From contig NZ_JAAOLX010000007.1 in the NCBI RefSeq assembly GCF_011601265.1, forward strand, positions 62,001 through 126,000: a DNA stretch of 64,000 bases. The letters are read 5' to 3'. Shown here piece by piece: positions 44,404-54,477 of the stretch. The first letter of the stretch is position 1. Each line of letters begins with the position of its first letter. The notes beneath the pieces are model-generated. The model was not told the origin of the DNA. It saw only the letters and a list, made by a program, of their open reading frames with translations, and made no database searches. The translations under genes and the position numbers were made by a program. The DNA is from Iodobacter violaceini. GTDB taxonomy: Bacteria; Pseudomonadota; Gammaproteobacteria; Burkholderiales; Chitinibacteraceae.

Positions 44404-45660
44404 ATGAGTACCGAAAATCTAAAACTAGGCGTTCACTCTGAAGTTGGCATGTTAAGACGGGTTATGGTTTGCTCGCCTGGGCTGGCTCATATGCGGCTGA
44501 CCCCCAACAACTGTGATTCCTTATTATTTGACGATGTGCTGTGGGTAAGCCAGGCCAAACGCGATCACTTTGATTTTGTCTCCAAGATGCGGGAACGTGG
44601 TGTAGATGTCATTGAAATGCACAATCTGCTGACCGCTACCGTGGCGATGCCTGAAGCTAAAAAGTGGATACTCGATCGTAAAATCACTGCAGATTTGGTC
44701 GGCATTGGTTTACTGGATGAAGTACGCAGCTGGCTGGATTCACTAGAACCCCGCCATCTGGCCGAATACTTAATGGGCGGTGTGGTTGCTCCTGATTTGC
44801 CGGTAGAAACCCCGTCCGAAGTGCTGAGCATCTTCCGCGAAAACTTTGGCAATGCCAGCTTTATCCTGCCACCGCTGCCCAACACCCAATTTACCCGCGA
44901 TACCACCTGCTGGATTTACGGCGGCGTAACGCTCAACCCGATGTATTGGCCGGCACGACGACAAGAAACACTGTTAGTCACCGCTATTTATAAGTTTCAC
45001 CCCGATTTTGCCGCCGCCGATGTCAAAGTCTGGTGGGGCGATCCCGATATCGATCATGGCAGCGCCACGCTGGAAGGCGGCGATGTCATGCCAATTGGCA
45101 ATGGTGTGGTCCTGATTGGTATGGGCGAGCGTACCTCGCATCAAGCCATCGGCCAGGTTGCGATGTCTTTATTTAAAGCCGGAGCCGCCGAAAGAGTAAT
45201 TGTGGCCGCCCTGCCAAAATCCCGCTCTGCCATGCACTTAGATACCGTCTTCAGTTTTTGCGATCGGGATTTAGTCACCATCTTCCCTGAAGTAGTCAAA
45301 CAAATTGTCGCCTTCAGCCTGCGCCCGGACGAAAGCAAACCCAACGGCATCGACCTGCGTCGTGAAAACAAACCCTTCCTGGATGTTGTTGCCGAAGCAC
45401 TCAAATTGCCTGCCCTGCGCGTAGTGCAAACCGGCGGCAATTCATTCGAAGCCGAACGCGAGCAATGGGACGACGGCAACAACGTCGTCGCCCTGCAACC
45501 TGGCGTGGTCTTAGCTTACGACCGCAATATCCACACCAACACTCTGCTGCGTAAAGCCGGTGTGGAAGTCATCACCATCAGCTCCGCCGAACTGGGCCGG
45601 GGCCGGGGCGGTGGCCACTGCATGACCTGCCCGATTATCCGCGACCCGGTTGATTACTGA
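44404..45660 (+). CDS. arcA: Arginine deiminase
   Basis: Hydrolyses L-arginine to citrulline and ammonia in the cytoplasm. The 418-residue protein keeps [25 protein letters not shown], the [10 protein letters not shown] region, HLDTVFSF and the C-terminal [14 protein letters not shown] with the catalytic Cys. The ATG follows GGAG at 7 nt; a GTG one codon earlier is less well spaced. The next gene, arcB, is 447 nt away with a large sense-oriented repeat in between. Confidence 0.97.
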   Translation: MSTENLKLGVHSEVGMLRRVMVCSPGLAHMRLTPNNCDSLLFDDVLWVSQAKRDHFDFVSKMRERGVDVIEMHNLLTATVAMPEAKKWILDRKITADLVGIGLLDEVRSWLDSLEPRHLAEYLMGGVVAPDLPVETPSEVLSIFRENFGNASFILPPLPNTQFTRDTTCWIYGGVTLNPMYWPARRQETLLVTAIYKFHPDFAAADVKVWWGDPDIDHGSATLEGGDVMPIGNGVVLIGMGERTSHQAIGQVAMSLFKAGAAERVIVAALPKSRSAMHLDTVFSFCDRDLVTIFPEVVKQIVAFSLRPDESKPNGIDLRRENKPFLDVVAEALKLPALRVVQTGGNSFEAEREQWDDGNNVVALQPGVVLAYDRNIHTNTLLRKAGVEVITISSAELGRGRGGGHCMTCPIIRDPVDY

Positions 45661-45677
45661 TTAGCTGAACGCTATTA

Positions 45678-46016
45678 GAAAAACCAAATTCTGAAGCACG
45701 GAGGGCACAGAGAACACGGAGTTTCACGGAGAAAACCTTCTGTGAATTTCAAACTCCACAGTGTGAATTTATAGCGCGGCTCGTAGCACGGGGCTTTTAC
45801 CCTCCCCTTGAAGCACGCCGCAAAGAGGAACAAGCGGGCGGGGTTTCGCCAAGGGAGCGTGGAACGAGCTGAACCCGCCCGCCGCCGACTCGATTGGACC
45901 GCAGAAGGGGCCTTCGTGCTTTTGAAGTTGCGGCTTTGCTTCCTTTCCTGGACGTTCAAGAAAAGGAGCCCATGCGGGGGAATCCCGCAACTGAATCAAC
46001 TTGCCGAAAGCACTTA
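45678..46016 (+). repeat. Intergenic repeat, copy B (between arcA and arcB)
   Basis: Full copy: head AACCAAATTCTGAAGCACGG then AGGGCACAGAGAACACGG. The body has GCACGGGGCTTTTACCCTCC, CCTTGAAGCACGCCG, a GGGCGGGGTTTCG stretch, CGACTCGATTGGACC, GGGGCCTTCGTGC, TTGCTTCCTTTC and CGGGGGAATCCCGC; the tail is TTGCCGAAAGCACTTAA. It begins 18 nt beyond the arcA stop in sense orientation, inside an operon. Confidence 0.92.
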
Positions 46017-46107
46017 AACGATCTTTTTTGCTTTACTCACAGGAAATCAGCGGAATCCGAATACCGCCAGGTTCATTTGTATTTCTTTCGTTTACCGGAG
46101 AATCATC

Positions 46108-47118
46108 ATGTCCTTCAATATGCATAACCGTAATCTGCTTAGCCTGATGCATCACACCCAACGTGAACTGCGCTATCTGCTGGATTTATCCCGGGATCTG
46201 AAGCGCGCTAAATACACCGGTACCGAGCAGCAACATTTAAAACGCAAAAACATCGCACTGATTTTTGAAAAAACCTCCACCCGCACCCGCTGCTCGTTTG
46301 AAGTAGCCGCCTACGATCAGGGCGCAAACGTCACTTATATCGACCCAAGCTCATCACAGATTGGTCACAAAGAAAGCATGAAAGACACCGCCCGCGTGCT
46401 GGGGCGGCTGTACGATGCCATCGAATATCGCGGCTATAGCCAGGAAATTGTTGAAGAGCTGGCCGCCTTTGCCGATGTGCCGGTATTTAATGGCCTGACC
46501 GACGAATATCACCCCACCCAAATGCTGGCCGATGTACTGACCATGCGCGAACACAGCGACAAGCCGCTGCACGATATCAGCTACGCCTATCTGGGTGACG
46601 CCCGTAATAATATGGGTAATTCGCTGCTCTTGATTGGCGCAAAACTGGGCATGGATGTACGCGTTGCCGCCCCCAAAGCACTCTGGCCACACGAAGATTT
46701 CGTCGCCCAGTGCCAGCAATTTGCAACTGAATCCGGCGCGCGTATCACACTAACCGAAGACCCGCTGGAAGCCGTAAAAGACGTCGATTTTATCCACACC
46801 GATGTCTGGGTATCGATGGGCGAGCCTGTTGAAGCATGGGCCGGGCGTATCAAACAACTGCTGCCCTATCAGGTTAACAGCGCCATGATGAAAGCATCCG
46901 GCAATCCGCGCACCAAATTTATGCACTGCCTGCCCGCTTTTCACAATAGCGAAACCAAAATGGGCAAACAAATCGCCGAACAATACCCCTTCCTCGCCAA
47001 CGGCGTAGAAGTCACCGAAGAAGTGTTCGAATCCCCGGCCAACATCGCATTCGAGCAGGCAGAAAACCGCATGCACACGATCAAAGCCATTCTGGTTTCA
47101 ACCCTGGGGGATATCTGA
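46108..47118 (+). CDS. arcB: Catabolic ornithine carbamoyltransferase
   Basis: Second enzyme of the arginine deiminase pathway: citrulline plus phosphate to ornithine and carbamoyl phosphate. The 336-residue protein has the carbamoyl phosphate loop STRTRCSFE (about 56), HPTQ in [13 protein letters not shown] and the ornithine-site HCLPAFHN. Length near 336 and the long ...[10 protein letters not shown] end fit catabolic ArcB-type enzymes. CGGAG precedes the ATG by 7 nt. Flanked on both sides by copies of the large repeat. Confidence 0.96.
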   Translation: MSFNMHNRNLLSLMHHTQRELRYLLDLSRDLKRAKYTGTEQQHLKRKNIALIFEKTSTRTRCSFEVAAYDQGANVTYIDPSSSQIGHKESMKDTARVLGRLYDAIEYRGYSQEIVEELAAFADVPVFNGLTDEYHPTQMLADVLTMREHSDKPLHDISYAYLGDARNNMGNSLLLIGAKLGMDVRVAAPKALWPHEDFVAQCQQFATESGARITLTEDPLEAVKDVDFIHTDVWVSMGEPVEAWAGRIKQLLPYQVNSAMMKASGNPRTKFMHCLPAFHNSETKMGKQIAEQYPFLANGVEVTEEVFESPANIAFEQAENRMHTIKAILVSTLGDI

Positions 47119-47140
47119 TTCTGCCTGACGCGGGCATAGC

Positions 47141-47497
47141 AAAACCCAAATATTGAACCACGGAGGACACTGAGAACACGGAGGAAAACAGGTTTGAAGT
47201 ACGCCTGTTTTCCTTGAGTGTTGAGCGTGTTCAAACTCAGCAATCTGGCGTTTTTCCGCCGCTCATAGCACGGGGCTTAAATCTCCCCTTTGAAGCACGC
47301 CGAAGCGAGGAACAAGCGGGGTGGGGCAGTCGTCAATTCGTGTTTGAGCGAAGCGAGTTGACACAACGCCACTGTCCGCAGTGAGGGGCCTTCGTGCTGG
47401 TCGGGGCGGCCTTCTTTGCTTCCTTTCTTGGCCGTTCAAGAAAGGGAGTCCCCTGCGGGGGATTCCCGCACCTAAATCAACGTGCCGAAGGCACTAA
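47141..47497 (+). repeat. Intergenic repeat, copy C (between arcB and arcC)
   Basis: Head AAAACCCAAATATTGAACCA then CGGAGGACACTGAGAACACGG. The body has GCACGGGGCTTAAATCTCCCC, GAAGCACGCCGAAGCGAGGA, TCGTCAATTCGTGTTTGAGC, GAAGCGAGTTGACACAACGC and CTGTCCGCAGTGAGGGGCC; the tail is GTGCCGAAGGCACTAA, a 5-bp hairpin. The tail ends just before the arcC Shine-Dalgarno sequence. Confidence 0.93.
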
Positions 47498-47508
47498 AAG
47501 GATTCATT

Positions 47509-48438
47509 ATGCGTATCGTCATCGCCCTGGGCGGCAATGCTCTGCTTCGTCGAGGCGAAGCCATGAGTGCAGATAATCAGCGTGAAAACGTCATCATCGC
47601 CGCCAGACAAATCGCCTGTGTTGCCCCAAATAATGAGCTGGTTATCGCCCACGGCAATGGCCCGCAAGTAGGGCTGCTCGCTTTACAAAATGCCGCCTAC
47701 AGCCAGGTCAGCCCCTATCCGCTGGATGTATTAGGTGCCGAAACCGAAGGCATGATCGGCTATATGATTGAGCAGGAGCTGGGTAATCTGCTGCCCGTCG
47801 AAACGCCTTTCGCCACCATTCTGACCCAGGTAGAAGTCGACGCTGCCGACCCTGCTTTTAAAAACCCAACCAAACCCATAGGCCCGGTTTACAGCAAGGA
47901 AGACGCCAACAGACTGGCCAGCGAAAAAGGCTGGTCAATTGCGCCAGATGGCGACAAATTCCGCCGCGTTGTGGCCAGCCCAAGGCCTAAACGAATTTTT
48001 GAAATTCGCCCGGTAAAATGGCTGCTGGAACAAGGCACCATCGTAATTTGCGCGGGCGGCGGCGGGATTCCGACTTGCTACGATAAAGAAGGAAAATTGC
48101 ATGGCATTGAGGCGGTTATCGACAAAGACCTCTGCTCCGCCTTACTGGCAGAAGAGCTAAGCGCCGATTTACTGGTCATTGCCACCGATGTCAGCGCCAC
48201 ATTTATCGACTATGGCAAACCCACCCAAAAAGCCATCGCCAGCGCCCATCCTGATGAATTAGAACGCCTCGGCTTTGCCGCAGGCTCGATGGGCCCCAAG
48301 GTACAAGCCGCCTGCGAATTTGCCCGCAATACCGGTAAAGTAGCGGTCATCGGTTCGCTCAATGATATTGAAGCCATTGTGCAAGGTACTGCTGGCACGC
48401 GGGTTTCAATACAGGCAACCGAACTAAGTTACCGTTAA
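47509..48438 (+). CDS. arcC: Carbamate kinase
   Basis: Transfers phosphate from carbamoyl phosphate to ADP, yielding the ATP of the arginine deiminase pathway. The 309-residue protein starts [17 protein letters not shown] and keeps [30 protein letters not shown] and [12 protein letters not shown]. The frame runs nine codons further upstream into the repeat tail, but AAAGGA lies 6 nt before this ATG. It ends 37 nt from the convergent LysR gene with a shared hairpin. Confidence 0.97.
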   Translation: MRIVIALGGNALLRRGEAMSADNQRENVIIAARQIACVAPNNELVIAHGNGPQVGLLALQNAAYSQVSPYPLDVLGAETEGMIGYMIEQELGNLLPVETPFATILTQVEVDAADPAFKNPTKPIGPVYSKEDANRLASEKGWSIAPDGDKFRRVVASPRPKRIFEIRPVKWLLEQGTIVICAGGGGIPTCYDKEGKLHGIEAVIDKDLCSALLAEELSADLLVIATDVSATFIDYGKPTQKAIASAHPDELERLGFAAGSMGPKVQAACEFARNTGKVAVIGSLNDIEAIVQGTAGTRVSIQATELSYR

Positions 48439-48459
48439 GATTGATGCTTTTAACCCCCA

Positions 48460-48482
48460 GCCGTAGCGCAATGCGCTACGGC
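48460..48482. terminator. Hairpin between convergent arcC and LysR genes
   Basis: GCCGTAGCGC-AAT-GCGCTACGGC, a perfect 10-bp stem with TTTT upstream on the LysR strand side. It overlaps the LysR stop codon and probably terminates both transcripts. Confidence 0.75.
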
Positions 48483-49390
48483 ATCTCAATCCCCGCTGGT
48501 AAACGAGCCAACATCTCATCTGATTTTTGAAACTCCTGCCTTAGCCAATTCAAAAATACCAAGCGCCTTTCATCTTGGGCAAAGGGCTCTGCGGACAAAA
48601 CAACATAGCTGGAGCCATCGGGCAGCAAGCCATAGGGGGCAATCAGGCGGCCATTTTTTAGCTCTTCTTCTATCATATAGGCCGAAGCAATCGCCACGCC
48701 CAAGCCTGCCGTTGCAGCCTGCAGGCTTAAATAAAAATGCTCAAAATATGAATTTTGATGGCTCGTCACCCCTTGCTGCGCCAGCTCACCCCAACGAGCC
48801 CAAGCATCCGGGCGGGTACGGGTATGCAAAAGACGGCTTTGTTCAAGATGAATCTGCCCATCTTGCAGCTGCTCAGGCACGCACACCGGCCCCACTTTCT
48901 CCTGCCCTATTTCTTCCGGGTAACAATCTTTTCCCCAGTTGAAATCATTGCGCCTGATCGCTAAATCAATATGGCCGCCCTGAAAGTCAACCACGCCGCC
49001 CGCCGTAAATAAATGCAGCTGAATCGCCGGATAACGGGCATAGAAATCGCTTAAACGAGGAATCAGCCAGCGCATGGCAATGGTCGGCTCACACGACACC
49101 ACCAGCGGCCGGTCGTAAGGATTTCCCTTGAGTTTTTGCAATGTAAGTGTCAGCTGTGCCAGCATCTCCTGGCAGGTATTTTTTAATAGCTCACCTTCTC
49201 TGGTCAAAAAAATCGCCCGATTACGCCGTTCAAACAAGAGCAAGCCAAGGCTTTCTTCCAGTTGCTTAATCTGGCGGCTTACCGCTCCCTGCGTCACAAA
49301 AAGTTCTTCCGAAGCGCGAATCAGGCTGAGATGACGCGCTGCGGCCTCAAAGACTCGCAAGGCATTAAGTGAAGGGATTCTGACGCTCAT
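48476..49390 (-). CDS. LysR family transcriptional regulator (GcvA-like)
   Basis: A 304-residue LysR protein with N-terminal winged HTH (IPSLNALRVFEAAARHLS, ASEELFVTQGAVSRQIKQLE, about 5-50) and a periplasmic-binding-like effector domain (about 90-295). The HTH is of the GcvA/AmpR type. The chosen ATG gives MSVRIPSLNALRVF; three earlier in-frame ATGs are less likely. It is divergent from the LysE exporter gene, which is its most likely target, with a 118-bp shared promoter region. Confidence 0.88.
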   Translation of the reverse strand: MSVRIPSLNALRVFEAAARHLSLIRASEELFVTQGAVSRQIKQLEESLGLLLFERRNRAIFLTREGELLKNTCQEMLAQLTLTLQKLKGNPYDRPLVVSCEPTIAMRWLIPRLSDFYARYPAIQLHLFTAGGVVDFQGGHIDLAIRRNDFNWGKDCYPEEIGQEKVGPVCVPEQLQDGQIHLEQSRLLHTRTRPDAWARWGELAQQGVTSHQNSYFEHFYLSLQAATAGLGVAIASAYMIEEELKNGRLIAPYGLLPDGSSYVVLSAEPFAQDERRLVFLNWLRQEFQKSDEMLARLPAGIEMP

Positions 49391-49508
49391 AGTTGACTTT
49401 TTCTCATGCATTTTCATGAGCATAAATCGATTTTACTGAAACAACAAGACAGCCAAAATAGAGAAATAAAACACAAAACTAACTTTCAACTTTCTTTAGG
49501 CCTAGTCT

Positions 49509-50114
49509 ATGAATGAAATTTTTGCCGTCGCTCTTATCACCATTCTGGCCGTTATCAGCCCCGGCGCTGATTTTGCAATGGTTACCCGCAATAGCTATCT
49601 TTACGGCCGCAAAGCTGGCTTATTAGCCGCACTAGGGATCGCTTTGGGGGTACAAATCCATGTGATGTACACCATGCTGGGTGTAGGGCTGATCATTTCA
49701 CAATCACCAGCGTTGTTTACGGTGATCAAAATAGCCGGTGCTCTTTATTTGATCTATATCGGCTACAAAACCTTTACCAGCAAAAGTAAGCTCGATATAG
49801 ACCTGAGCGCAGGTTCAACTGTAAGCCCTGCATTCAGAAATGGCTTTTTATGCAATGTGCTTAATCCTAAAACCACACTTTTCGTGGTAAGCACCTACAC
49901 CCAAGTAGTCAACCCAAATACTCCGCTGGCGCAGCAAATTGCCTATGGCTTGTTTATGTCTCTGGCACACGGGCTGTGGTTTGCGCTGGTGGCGCTGTTT
50001 TTCTCTCACCCAACCTTAAGATCCGCCATGATTAGCGGGCAAAGCCTGCTCAATAAAATCATCGGCAGCGCCCTGCTTGGGCTGGGAGTATCGCTAGCCT
50101 TTGCACCGCATTAA
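49509..50114 (+). CDS. LysE/RhtB family amino acid exporter
   Basis: Inner membrane exporter of 201 residues with about six helices. The signature PGADFAMVTRNSYLYGRKAGLLAALGIA near residue 19 and FRNGFLCNVLNPKT near 117 are typical of LysE translocators. It is divergent from a LysR regulator. Its neighbours degrade arginine, putrescine and GABA, so a basic amino acid or a pathway overflow product is a plausible substrate, but this is inferred from context only. Confidence 0.88.
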   Translation: MNEIFAVALITILAVISPGADFAMVTRNSYLYGRKAGLLAALGIALGVQIHVMYTMLGVGLIISQSPALFTVIKIAGALYLIYIGYKTFTSKSKLDIDLSAGSTVSPAFRNGFLCNVLNPKTTLFVVSTYTQVVNPNTPLAQQIAYGLFMSLAHGLWFALVALFFSHPTLRSAMISGQSLLNKIIGSALLGLGVSLAFAPH

Positions 50115-50161
50115 TATCGCACAACAGCACAAGCATTTAATTAAAAGTAACGCCCCAGGCT

Positions 50162-50210
50162 TACGGAAAAACACCGCGTTATCCGTGGTTCAAACCTTGG
50201 GTTTTGCTAC
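50162..50210 (-). repeat. Head-only copy of the intergenic repeat, downstream of puuR
   Basis: Read on the puuR strand: GCAAAACCCAAGGTTTGAACC then ACGGATAACGCGGTG, matching the head module of the large repeats (AAAACCCAAA..TTGAACCACGGAGGACACAGAG). It begins about 15 nt after the puuR stop, again in sense orientation. The body module is absent. Confidence 0.7.
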
Positions 50211-50224
50211 ATAACACCCGTCAA

Positions 50225-50770
50225 TTAAAACGAACCCGGTGTATTGGCGCTGATCACCTCGGCAGCGCAATCGCCGGTATTGCGAAAACGATGCGGTAAG
50301 TTGCTGGGGAAATAATAGCCATCCCCAGCCTGCAAAAGATGCACCTGCCCGTCTATGGTCAGCTCCATCTGGCCGCTAACCAGCACACCGCACTCCTGCC
50401 CCTCATGCTGCAGCATCTCACTGCCGGTATCGGCCCCCGGCTGATATTGCTCGCGCAGCAGGCCAATTTGCCTGTCCGTAACCCCCGAGCCAATTAAATG
50501 CATTTGCACCGCCGCGTTGCCTAAATCAGGCTGCGTGCCGGCAGGGAAAATATAGCTGGGCAAGGTGTTTTCTTGCTCAAAAGTAAAAAACTCAGCAAGA
50601 GACATCGGAAACCCTTCCAACAGCTTTTTTAATGAGCTAATCGACGGGCTAACCCGGTTTTGCTCGATCAAAGACACAGTGGCATTGGTCATCCCCGCCC
50701 GCTTGGCTAATTCGCGCTGAGATAAAGCAAACCGGCCCCGCACTACTTTAAGCCTTGCCCCTACATCCAT
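50225..50770 (-). CDS. puuR: PuuR-like XRE-cupin transcriptional regulator
   Basis: Regulator of 181 residues with an N-terminal XRE helix-turn-helix (about 6-60, LSQRELAKRAGMTNATVSLIEQ) and a C-terminal cupin domain (about 105-175, HEGQECGVLVSGQMELTIDG). This is the architecture of PuuR, the repressor of putrescine utilisation, relieved by putrescine. It is divergent from puuD and probably represses the puu genes and itself. Confidence 0.88.
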   Translation of the reverse strand: MDVGARLKVVRGRFALSQRELAKRAGMTNATVSLIEQNRVSPSISSLKKLLEGFPMSLAEFFTFEQENTLPSYIFPAGTQPDLGNAAVQMHLIGSGVTDRQIGLLREQYQPGADTGSEMLQHEGQECGVLVSGQMELTIDGQVHLLQAGDGYYFPSNLPHRFRNTGDCAAEVISANTPGSF

Positions 50771-51027
50771 TGGCTTTGCCCGTTCAAAATAATCAACACG
50801 CTCTTAAAATATGCCATGCCCGGCCAATTAGCCAGAAAGGCCTCTGACTTTTTGCTGCAGCACCACAAAACAGACCCGCCAGGCCTTATACCGCATACAG
50901 GAAAATCATTACCGCCTGAATTTGCGCAAAAACTTGTCAAATATAATTAACGAACTAAGCTTAAAGCTATCCAGGGCGGGCATCGTTTGTGCCCGCTCTG
51001 TGCATCACATGCAAACCGGGGCCTGTT

Positions 51028-51780
51028 ATGACTCAGCCTGTTATCGGGATTCCATGCTGTCGCTGGTGGTTAAAAGACAGCCATTTTTTTCACCTTGCCG
51101 GTGAAAAATATATTCATGCTGCGCTGGCCGCGGGTGGTATTCCACTGCTTATTCCTGCCCTTGGCGACGCCAGCCAGATTGCGCAAATATTAGGCACCAT
51201 TGATGGCCTGCTGCTGACCGGCAGCCAATCCAATATTGAGCCGCAGCACTACCATGGCAAGCTTTTAGAAGATGATTTTAACGACCCGCAAAGGGACGCC
51301 ACCACCCTGCCGCTGATTCGTGCTGCGGTGGCTTCAGACATCCCCGTATTTGGAATATGCCGTGGTGCACAGGAAATGAATGTGGCCTTTGGCGGCACGC
51401 TGGAGCAAGCCGTCCATCAGCAGACAGGCATGCTGGATCACCGCGAAAAAGACGGCAGCACCGATGAAATGTACGAGGAAGCACACGATATTCAATTGGT
51501 GGCTGGTGGCCTGCTGGAGCAGCTATACGGCCAGAGCACAGCCAGAGTAAATTCACTGCACCACCAGGGCGTGGCAAAACTTGCCGACAAACTGCATGCC
51601 GAAGCCCTCGCACCCGATGGTCTGATCGAAGCCTTCAGCGTCAAAAACGCCGCCTTCGCAATTGCAGTGCAATGGCACCCGGAGTGGAAATTCCAAAACA
51701 ACCCGCTGTCCCTCGCCCTGCTGGCAGGCTTCGGCGCCGCCTGCAAAAAACGCCACCTGGCGAGGATGCTGAATCAATAG
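51028..51780 (+). CDS. puuD: Gamma-glutamyl-gamma-aminobutyrate hydrolase
   Basis: Releases GABA and glutamate from gamma-glutamyl-GABA in the glutamylated putrescine pathway. The 250-residue class I amidotransferase-fold protein has the nucleophile C111 in GICRGAQEMN and the His/Glu pair in WHPEW (H217, E219). The open frame starts 13 codons earlier, but MTQPVIGIPCCRWW with GGGG in front fits the family start. Divergent from puuR. Confidence 0.93.
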   Translation: MTQPVIGIPCCRWWLKDSHFFHLAGEKYIHAALAAGGIPLLIPALGDASQIAQILGTIDGLLLTGSQSNIEPQHYHGKLLEDDFNDPQRDATTLPLIRAAVASDIPVFGICRGAQEMNVAFGGTLEQAVHQQTGMLDHREKDGSTDEMYEEAHDIQLVAGGLLEQLYGQSTARVNSLHHQGVAKLADKLHAEALAPDGLIEAFSVKNAAFAIAVQWHPEWKFQNNPLSLALLAGFGAACKKRHLARMLNQ

Positions 51781-51789
51781 CAGATATTT

Positions 51790-52137
51790 AAAAAAGCATA
51801 TTGAACCACCGCAAAATGATTTTGTAGGGCGGGTGAAATTCCATATGAACTAACCACTTTATTTTTTATATGCAAACAACCAAAAAATGTAATAACCCCG
51901 CTTTCAGCACAGGGCTTTTACTCACCCTTGAAAATACGCCGAGTGTGGAACAAGCGGGGCGGGATAGTCGTCAATTCGTGTTTGAGCGAAGCGAGTTGAC
52001 ACAAAGCCGCTGTCCGCAACGAAGGGGCTTTCGTATTTCCTGGGGTCACCTTCTTTGCGTACCAGGATTTCTGGCGAAGCAGAAATCACAAACTTCGCGG
52101 GGACTCCTGCACCTAAACACTGTGCCGAAGGCACTAA
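51790..52137 (+). repeat. Intergenic repeat, copy D (between puuD and the amidotransferase gene)
   Basis: Head reduced to AAAAGCATATTGAACCACCG, then a TTTGTAGGGCGGGTGAAA insertion. The full body follows (CAGGGCTTTTACTCACCC, TCGTCAATTCGTGTTTGAGC, GAAGCGAGTTGACACAAAGC, CTGTCCGCAACGAAGGGGC, GGGGTCACCTTCTTTGCG), and the tail is GTGCCGAAGGCACTAA. Sense to puuD, antisense to the convergent amidotransferase gene. Confidence 0.88.
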
Positions 52138-52216
52138 AAATAACGGTTTTAACGTTTTCTTGATGCAATAAAACACCCAACACAACAAAGCCACCACCAT
52201 GCCTCAATCCACAAAC

Positions 52217-52996
52217 CTAACGCTTCAAAGCTTCCGACCAGCCAGCGCCACCATGAGGACGTTTTGGCAGGCGAAAGTGCGCGTGCAACACGCCAGAAAT
52301 ACCACACAACCACTGCTCATAAACATGATCAGCAGTCTGATGCAGAGCCGCTACTTTTTCATCCAGATGATGCAGAATCTGCGCCTCGCTTTGCACCGAG
52401 CTTTGCCCCTGCCACTGCTGCAGCACCTGTCTGTCCTCAGCGCACCACTGGCGAATACTTTGCGCGGTCACTTCCAGATGCGATTGCAAGCCCAGATGCG
52501 GGCCCAGCGCAAAGCCTTTATTCATGCAGTAATAGCCAAACAGCGTGCGCTTAGCACCGCGCGGCACTTCAAAGGTATCGAAGTGCCAGTGAAACATATC
52601 CAGCTCACGCTTCTCGCCCATCCATTGGCGCGACTCATCAAACTTGGTCACCAGCACCTTGCCCCAGCCGATTTGCGGCACCGTATTACGACGTACCTGG
52701 CCACCCAGGCTTTTGGATAACAGCTGCCCGCCAAAGCAATGACCAAGAATCGGGCGCTCCAGCCTTAAAGCATCCTTAAGCAGAGCCTCCTCTCTTTTAA
52801 TCCAGGCCAGGCCATCGTTCACCCCCGCATTGGAGCCTAAAACCACCACACCGCTAAATTCGGCAGCACAACGAGGAGGTGTATCCCCTGCATCAATCGC
52901 AAAAACACGATAGGGAATGGCATGCTTTTCTAAAAAAGCCTGTAAATAACCCGGCCCTTGAATAGCTTCATGACGACAGATTGCAATGGGTTTCAC
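52217..52996 (-). CDS. Class I glutamine amidotransferase-like protein
   Basis: A 259-residue GATase1 protein of the GuaA-like stand-alone type. Nucleophile C87 in GHCFGGQLLSKSLGG, and H173/E175 in LQSHLEV as likely triad. The frame starts 24 codons earlier, but GGA lies 8 nt before the GTG chosen here, which gives MKPIAICRHEAIQGPGYL as in homologues. It is divergent from the gamma-glutamylputrescine synthetase gene, and such proteins often accompany polyamine genes; a hydrolase of a gamma-glutamyl compound is plausible. Confidence 0.85.
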   Translation of the reverse strand: MKPIAICRHEAIQGPGYLQAFLEKHAIPYRVFAIDAGDTPPRCAAEFSGVVVLGSNAGVNDGLAWIKREEALLKDALRLERPILGHCFGGQLLSKSLGGQVRRNTVPQIGWGKVLVTKFDESRQWMGEKRELDMFHWHFDTFEVPRGAKRTLFGYYCMNKGFALGPHLGLQSHLEVTAQSIRQWCAEDRQVLQQWQGQSSVQSEAQILHHLDEKVAALHQTADHVYEQWLCGISGVLHAHFRLPKRPHGGAGWSEALKR

Positions 52997-53132
52997 GGCG
53001 GATTTCCAAAGGAGTAATCGACACATCAAGCCTAAGCAATCCCAAAGAAAGAAACCGTAAAAACACACAGAGCTGTTATTAAATTTCTATAAAAATGCCC
53101 GCTTAACGAAGTGCTAAAACACGGAGTCAACC

Positions 53133-54461
53133 ATGAGCTTAATCAGCGACTGGCTGCGAGAACGTCGAATCACTGAAGTTGAATGTGTCACGCCCGATTT
53201 CACCGGCATTGCCCGCGGCAAAATCGTGCCCAAAGAAAAATTCAGCGAAGACGAAGGCATGCGCCTGCCCGTTACCGTACTGGTGCAAACCGTAACCGGT
53301 GAATACGCCGAACACATCACCCCCATCACCGATCCCGATATGCTGCTGATTCCGGATCCCAACACCATCCGCATTATTCCCTGGGCAAAAGACCCGGTGG
53401 CGCAGGTGATTCATGATTGCTTTCATTTTGACGGCACGCCGGTAGAGCTATCACCCCGCTATGTGCTGCGCCGCGTGCTCAAGCTCTACGAAGACCGTGG
53501 CTGGAAGCCGGTGGTTGCACCTGAAATGGAGTTTTATCTGGTCGATATCAACCGTGATCCTGATCTGCCCTTGCAACCCCCCTTAGGCCGCACCGGCCGC
53601 CCGGAAACCGGCCGCAAAGCCTATTCTGTAGACGCGGTGAATGAATATGACGACCTGTTCGAAGATGTTTACGACTATTGCGATGCACAAGGCCTGCAGA
53701 TAGACACGCTGATTCACGAAATTGGCGCTTGCCAGATGGAAATCAACTTCTTGCACGGCGATGCGCTGGAGCTGGCCGATCAGGTGTTTCTGTTTAAACG
53801 TACCGTCAGGGAAGCAGCCATCCGCCACAATATGTACGCCACTTTCATGGCCAAACCCATGGAGAACGAGCCGGGCTCAGCCATGCATATTCATATGAGC
53901 GTAGTGGATGAAGTCAGCGGCCAGAATGTGTTTTCTAATGTGGACGGCACGCCCAGCGAGGTGTTTTATCAATCAGTAGCGGGCATGCAAAAATACTTCC
54001 CTCAAGTGATTGCGCTGTTCGCCCCCTTTGTAAACAGCTACCGCCGCCTGACCCGCTACTACGCAGCGCCCATCAATGTGCAATGGGGCTTTGATAACCG
54101 CACCTGCGGCATACGCGTGCCGCACTCCGACCCCGTGGCCCGCCGCATCGAAAACCGCCTGCCCGGCGTGGATTGCAACCCCTACCTGGCCCTGGCCGCC
54201 ACACTGGCCTGCGCCTGGCTGGGCATAGAAGAGCAGCTTACCCCCAGCGAGCCCCTCACCGGCGACGCCTACACCCTGCCCTTCGCTTTCCCCAGAGGGC
54301 TGGATGCCGCCACCCAAATCCTAAGCGACTGCAAACCCATAGCCGCCGTCCTGGGCGAGCCCTTTATCAAAGCCTATTGCGCAGTAAAAGAAGCCGAATA
54401 CGTGGAATACGCAAGAGTCATCAGCCCATGGGAAAGAAAACATTTACTGCTGCATGTTTGA
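53133..54461 (+). CDS. puuA: Gamma-glutamylputrescine synthetase (glutamine synthetase family)
   Basis: ATP-dependent ligation of glutamate to putrescine, first step of the glutamylated putrescine pathway. The 442-residue protein has the GlnA N-terminal beta-grasp ([20 protein letters not shown]) and catalytic motifs [31 protein letters not shown] and NRTCGIRVP. It lacks the adenylylation-site region of true GlnA, and its context with puuR/puuD/gabT argues for PuuA/SpuI. CGGAG precedes the ATG. Confidence 0.9.
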   Translation: MSLISDWLRERRITEVECVTPDFTGIARGKIVPKEKFSEDEGMRLPVTVLVQTVTGEYAEHITPITDPDMLLIPDPNTIRIIPWAKDPVAQVIHDCFHFDGTPVELSPRYVLRRVLKLYEDRGWKPVVAPEMEFYLVDINRDPDLPLQPPLGRTGRPETGRKAYSVDAVNEYDDLFEDVYDYCDAQGLQIDTLIHEIGACQMEINFLHGDALELADQVFLFKRTVREAAIRHNMYATFMAKPMENEPGSAMHIHMSVVDEVSGQNVFSNVDGTPSEVFYQSVAGMQKYFPQVIALFAPFVNSYRRLTRYYAAPINVQWGFDNRTCGIRVPHSDPVARRIENRLPGVDCNPYLALAATLACAWLGIEEQLTPSEPLTGDAYTLPFAFPRGLDAATQILSDCKPIAAVLGEPFIKAYCAVKEAEYVEYARVISPWERKHLLLHV

Positions 54462-54477
54462 TGGCTGGTTGGACCGT

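Noticed and set aside
45769-45999. Open frames inside the intergenic repeats (also near 14072-14386, 51922-52200, 54646-54887, 57728-58045)
   Set aside because: They are similar to one another only because the repeat is, lack ribosome binding sites and family domains, and occur on the strand opposite to the repeats' sense direction.
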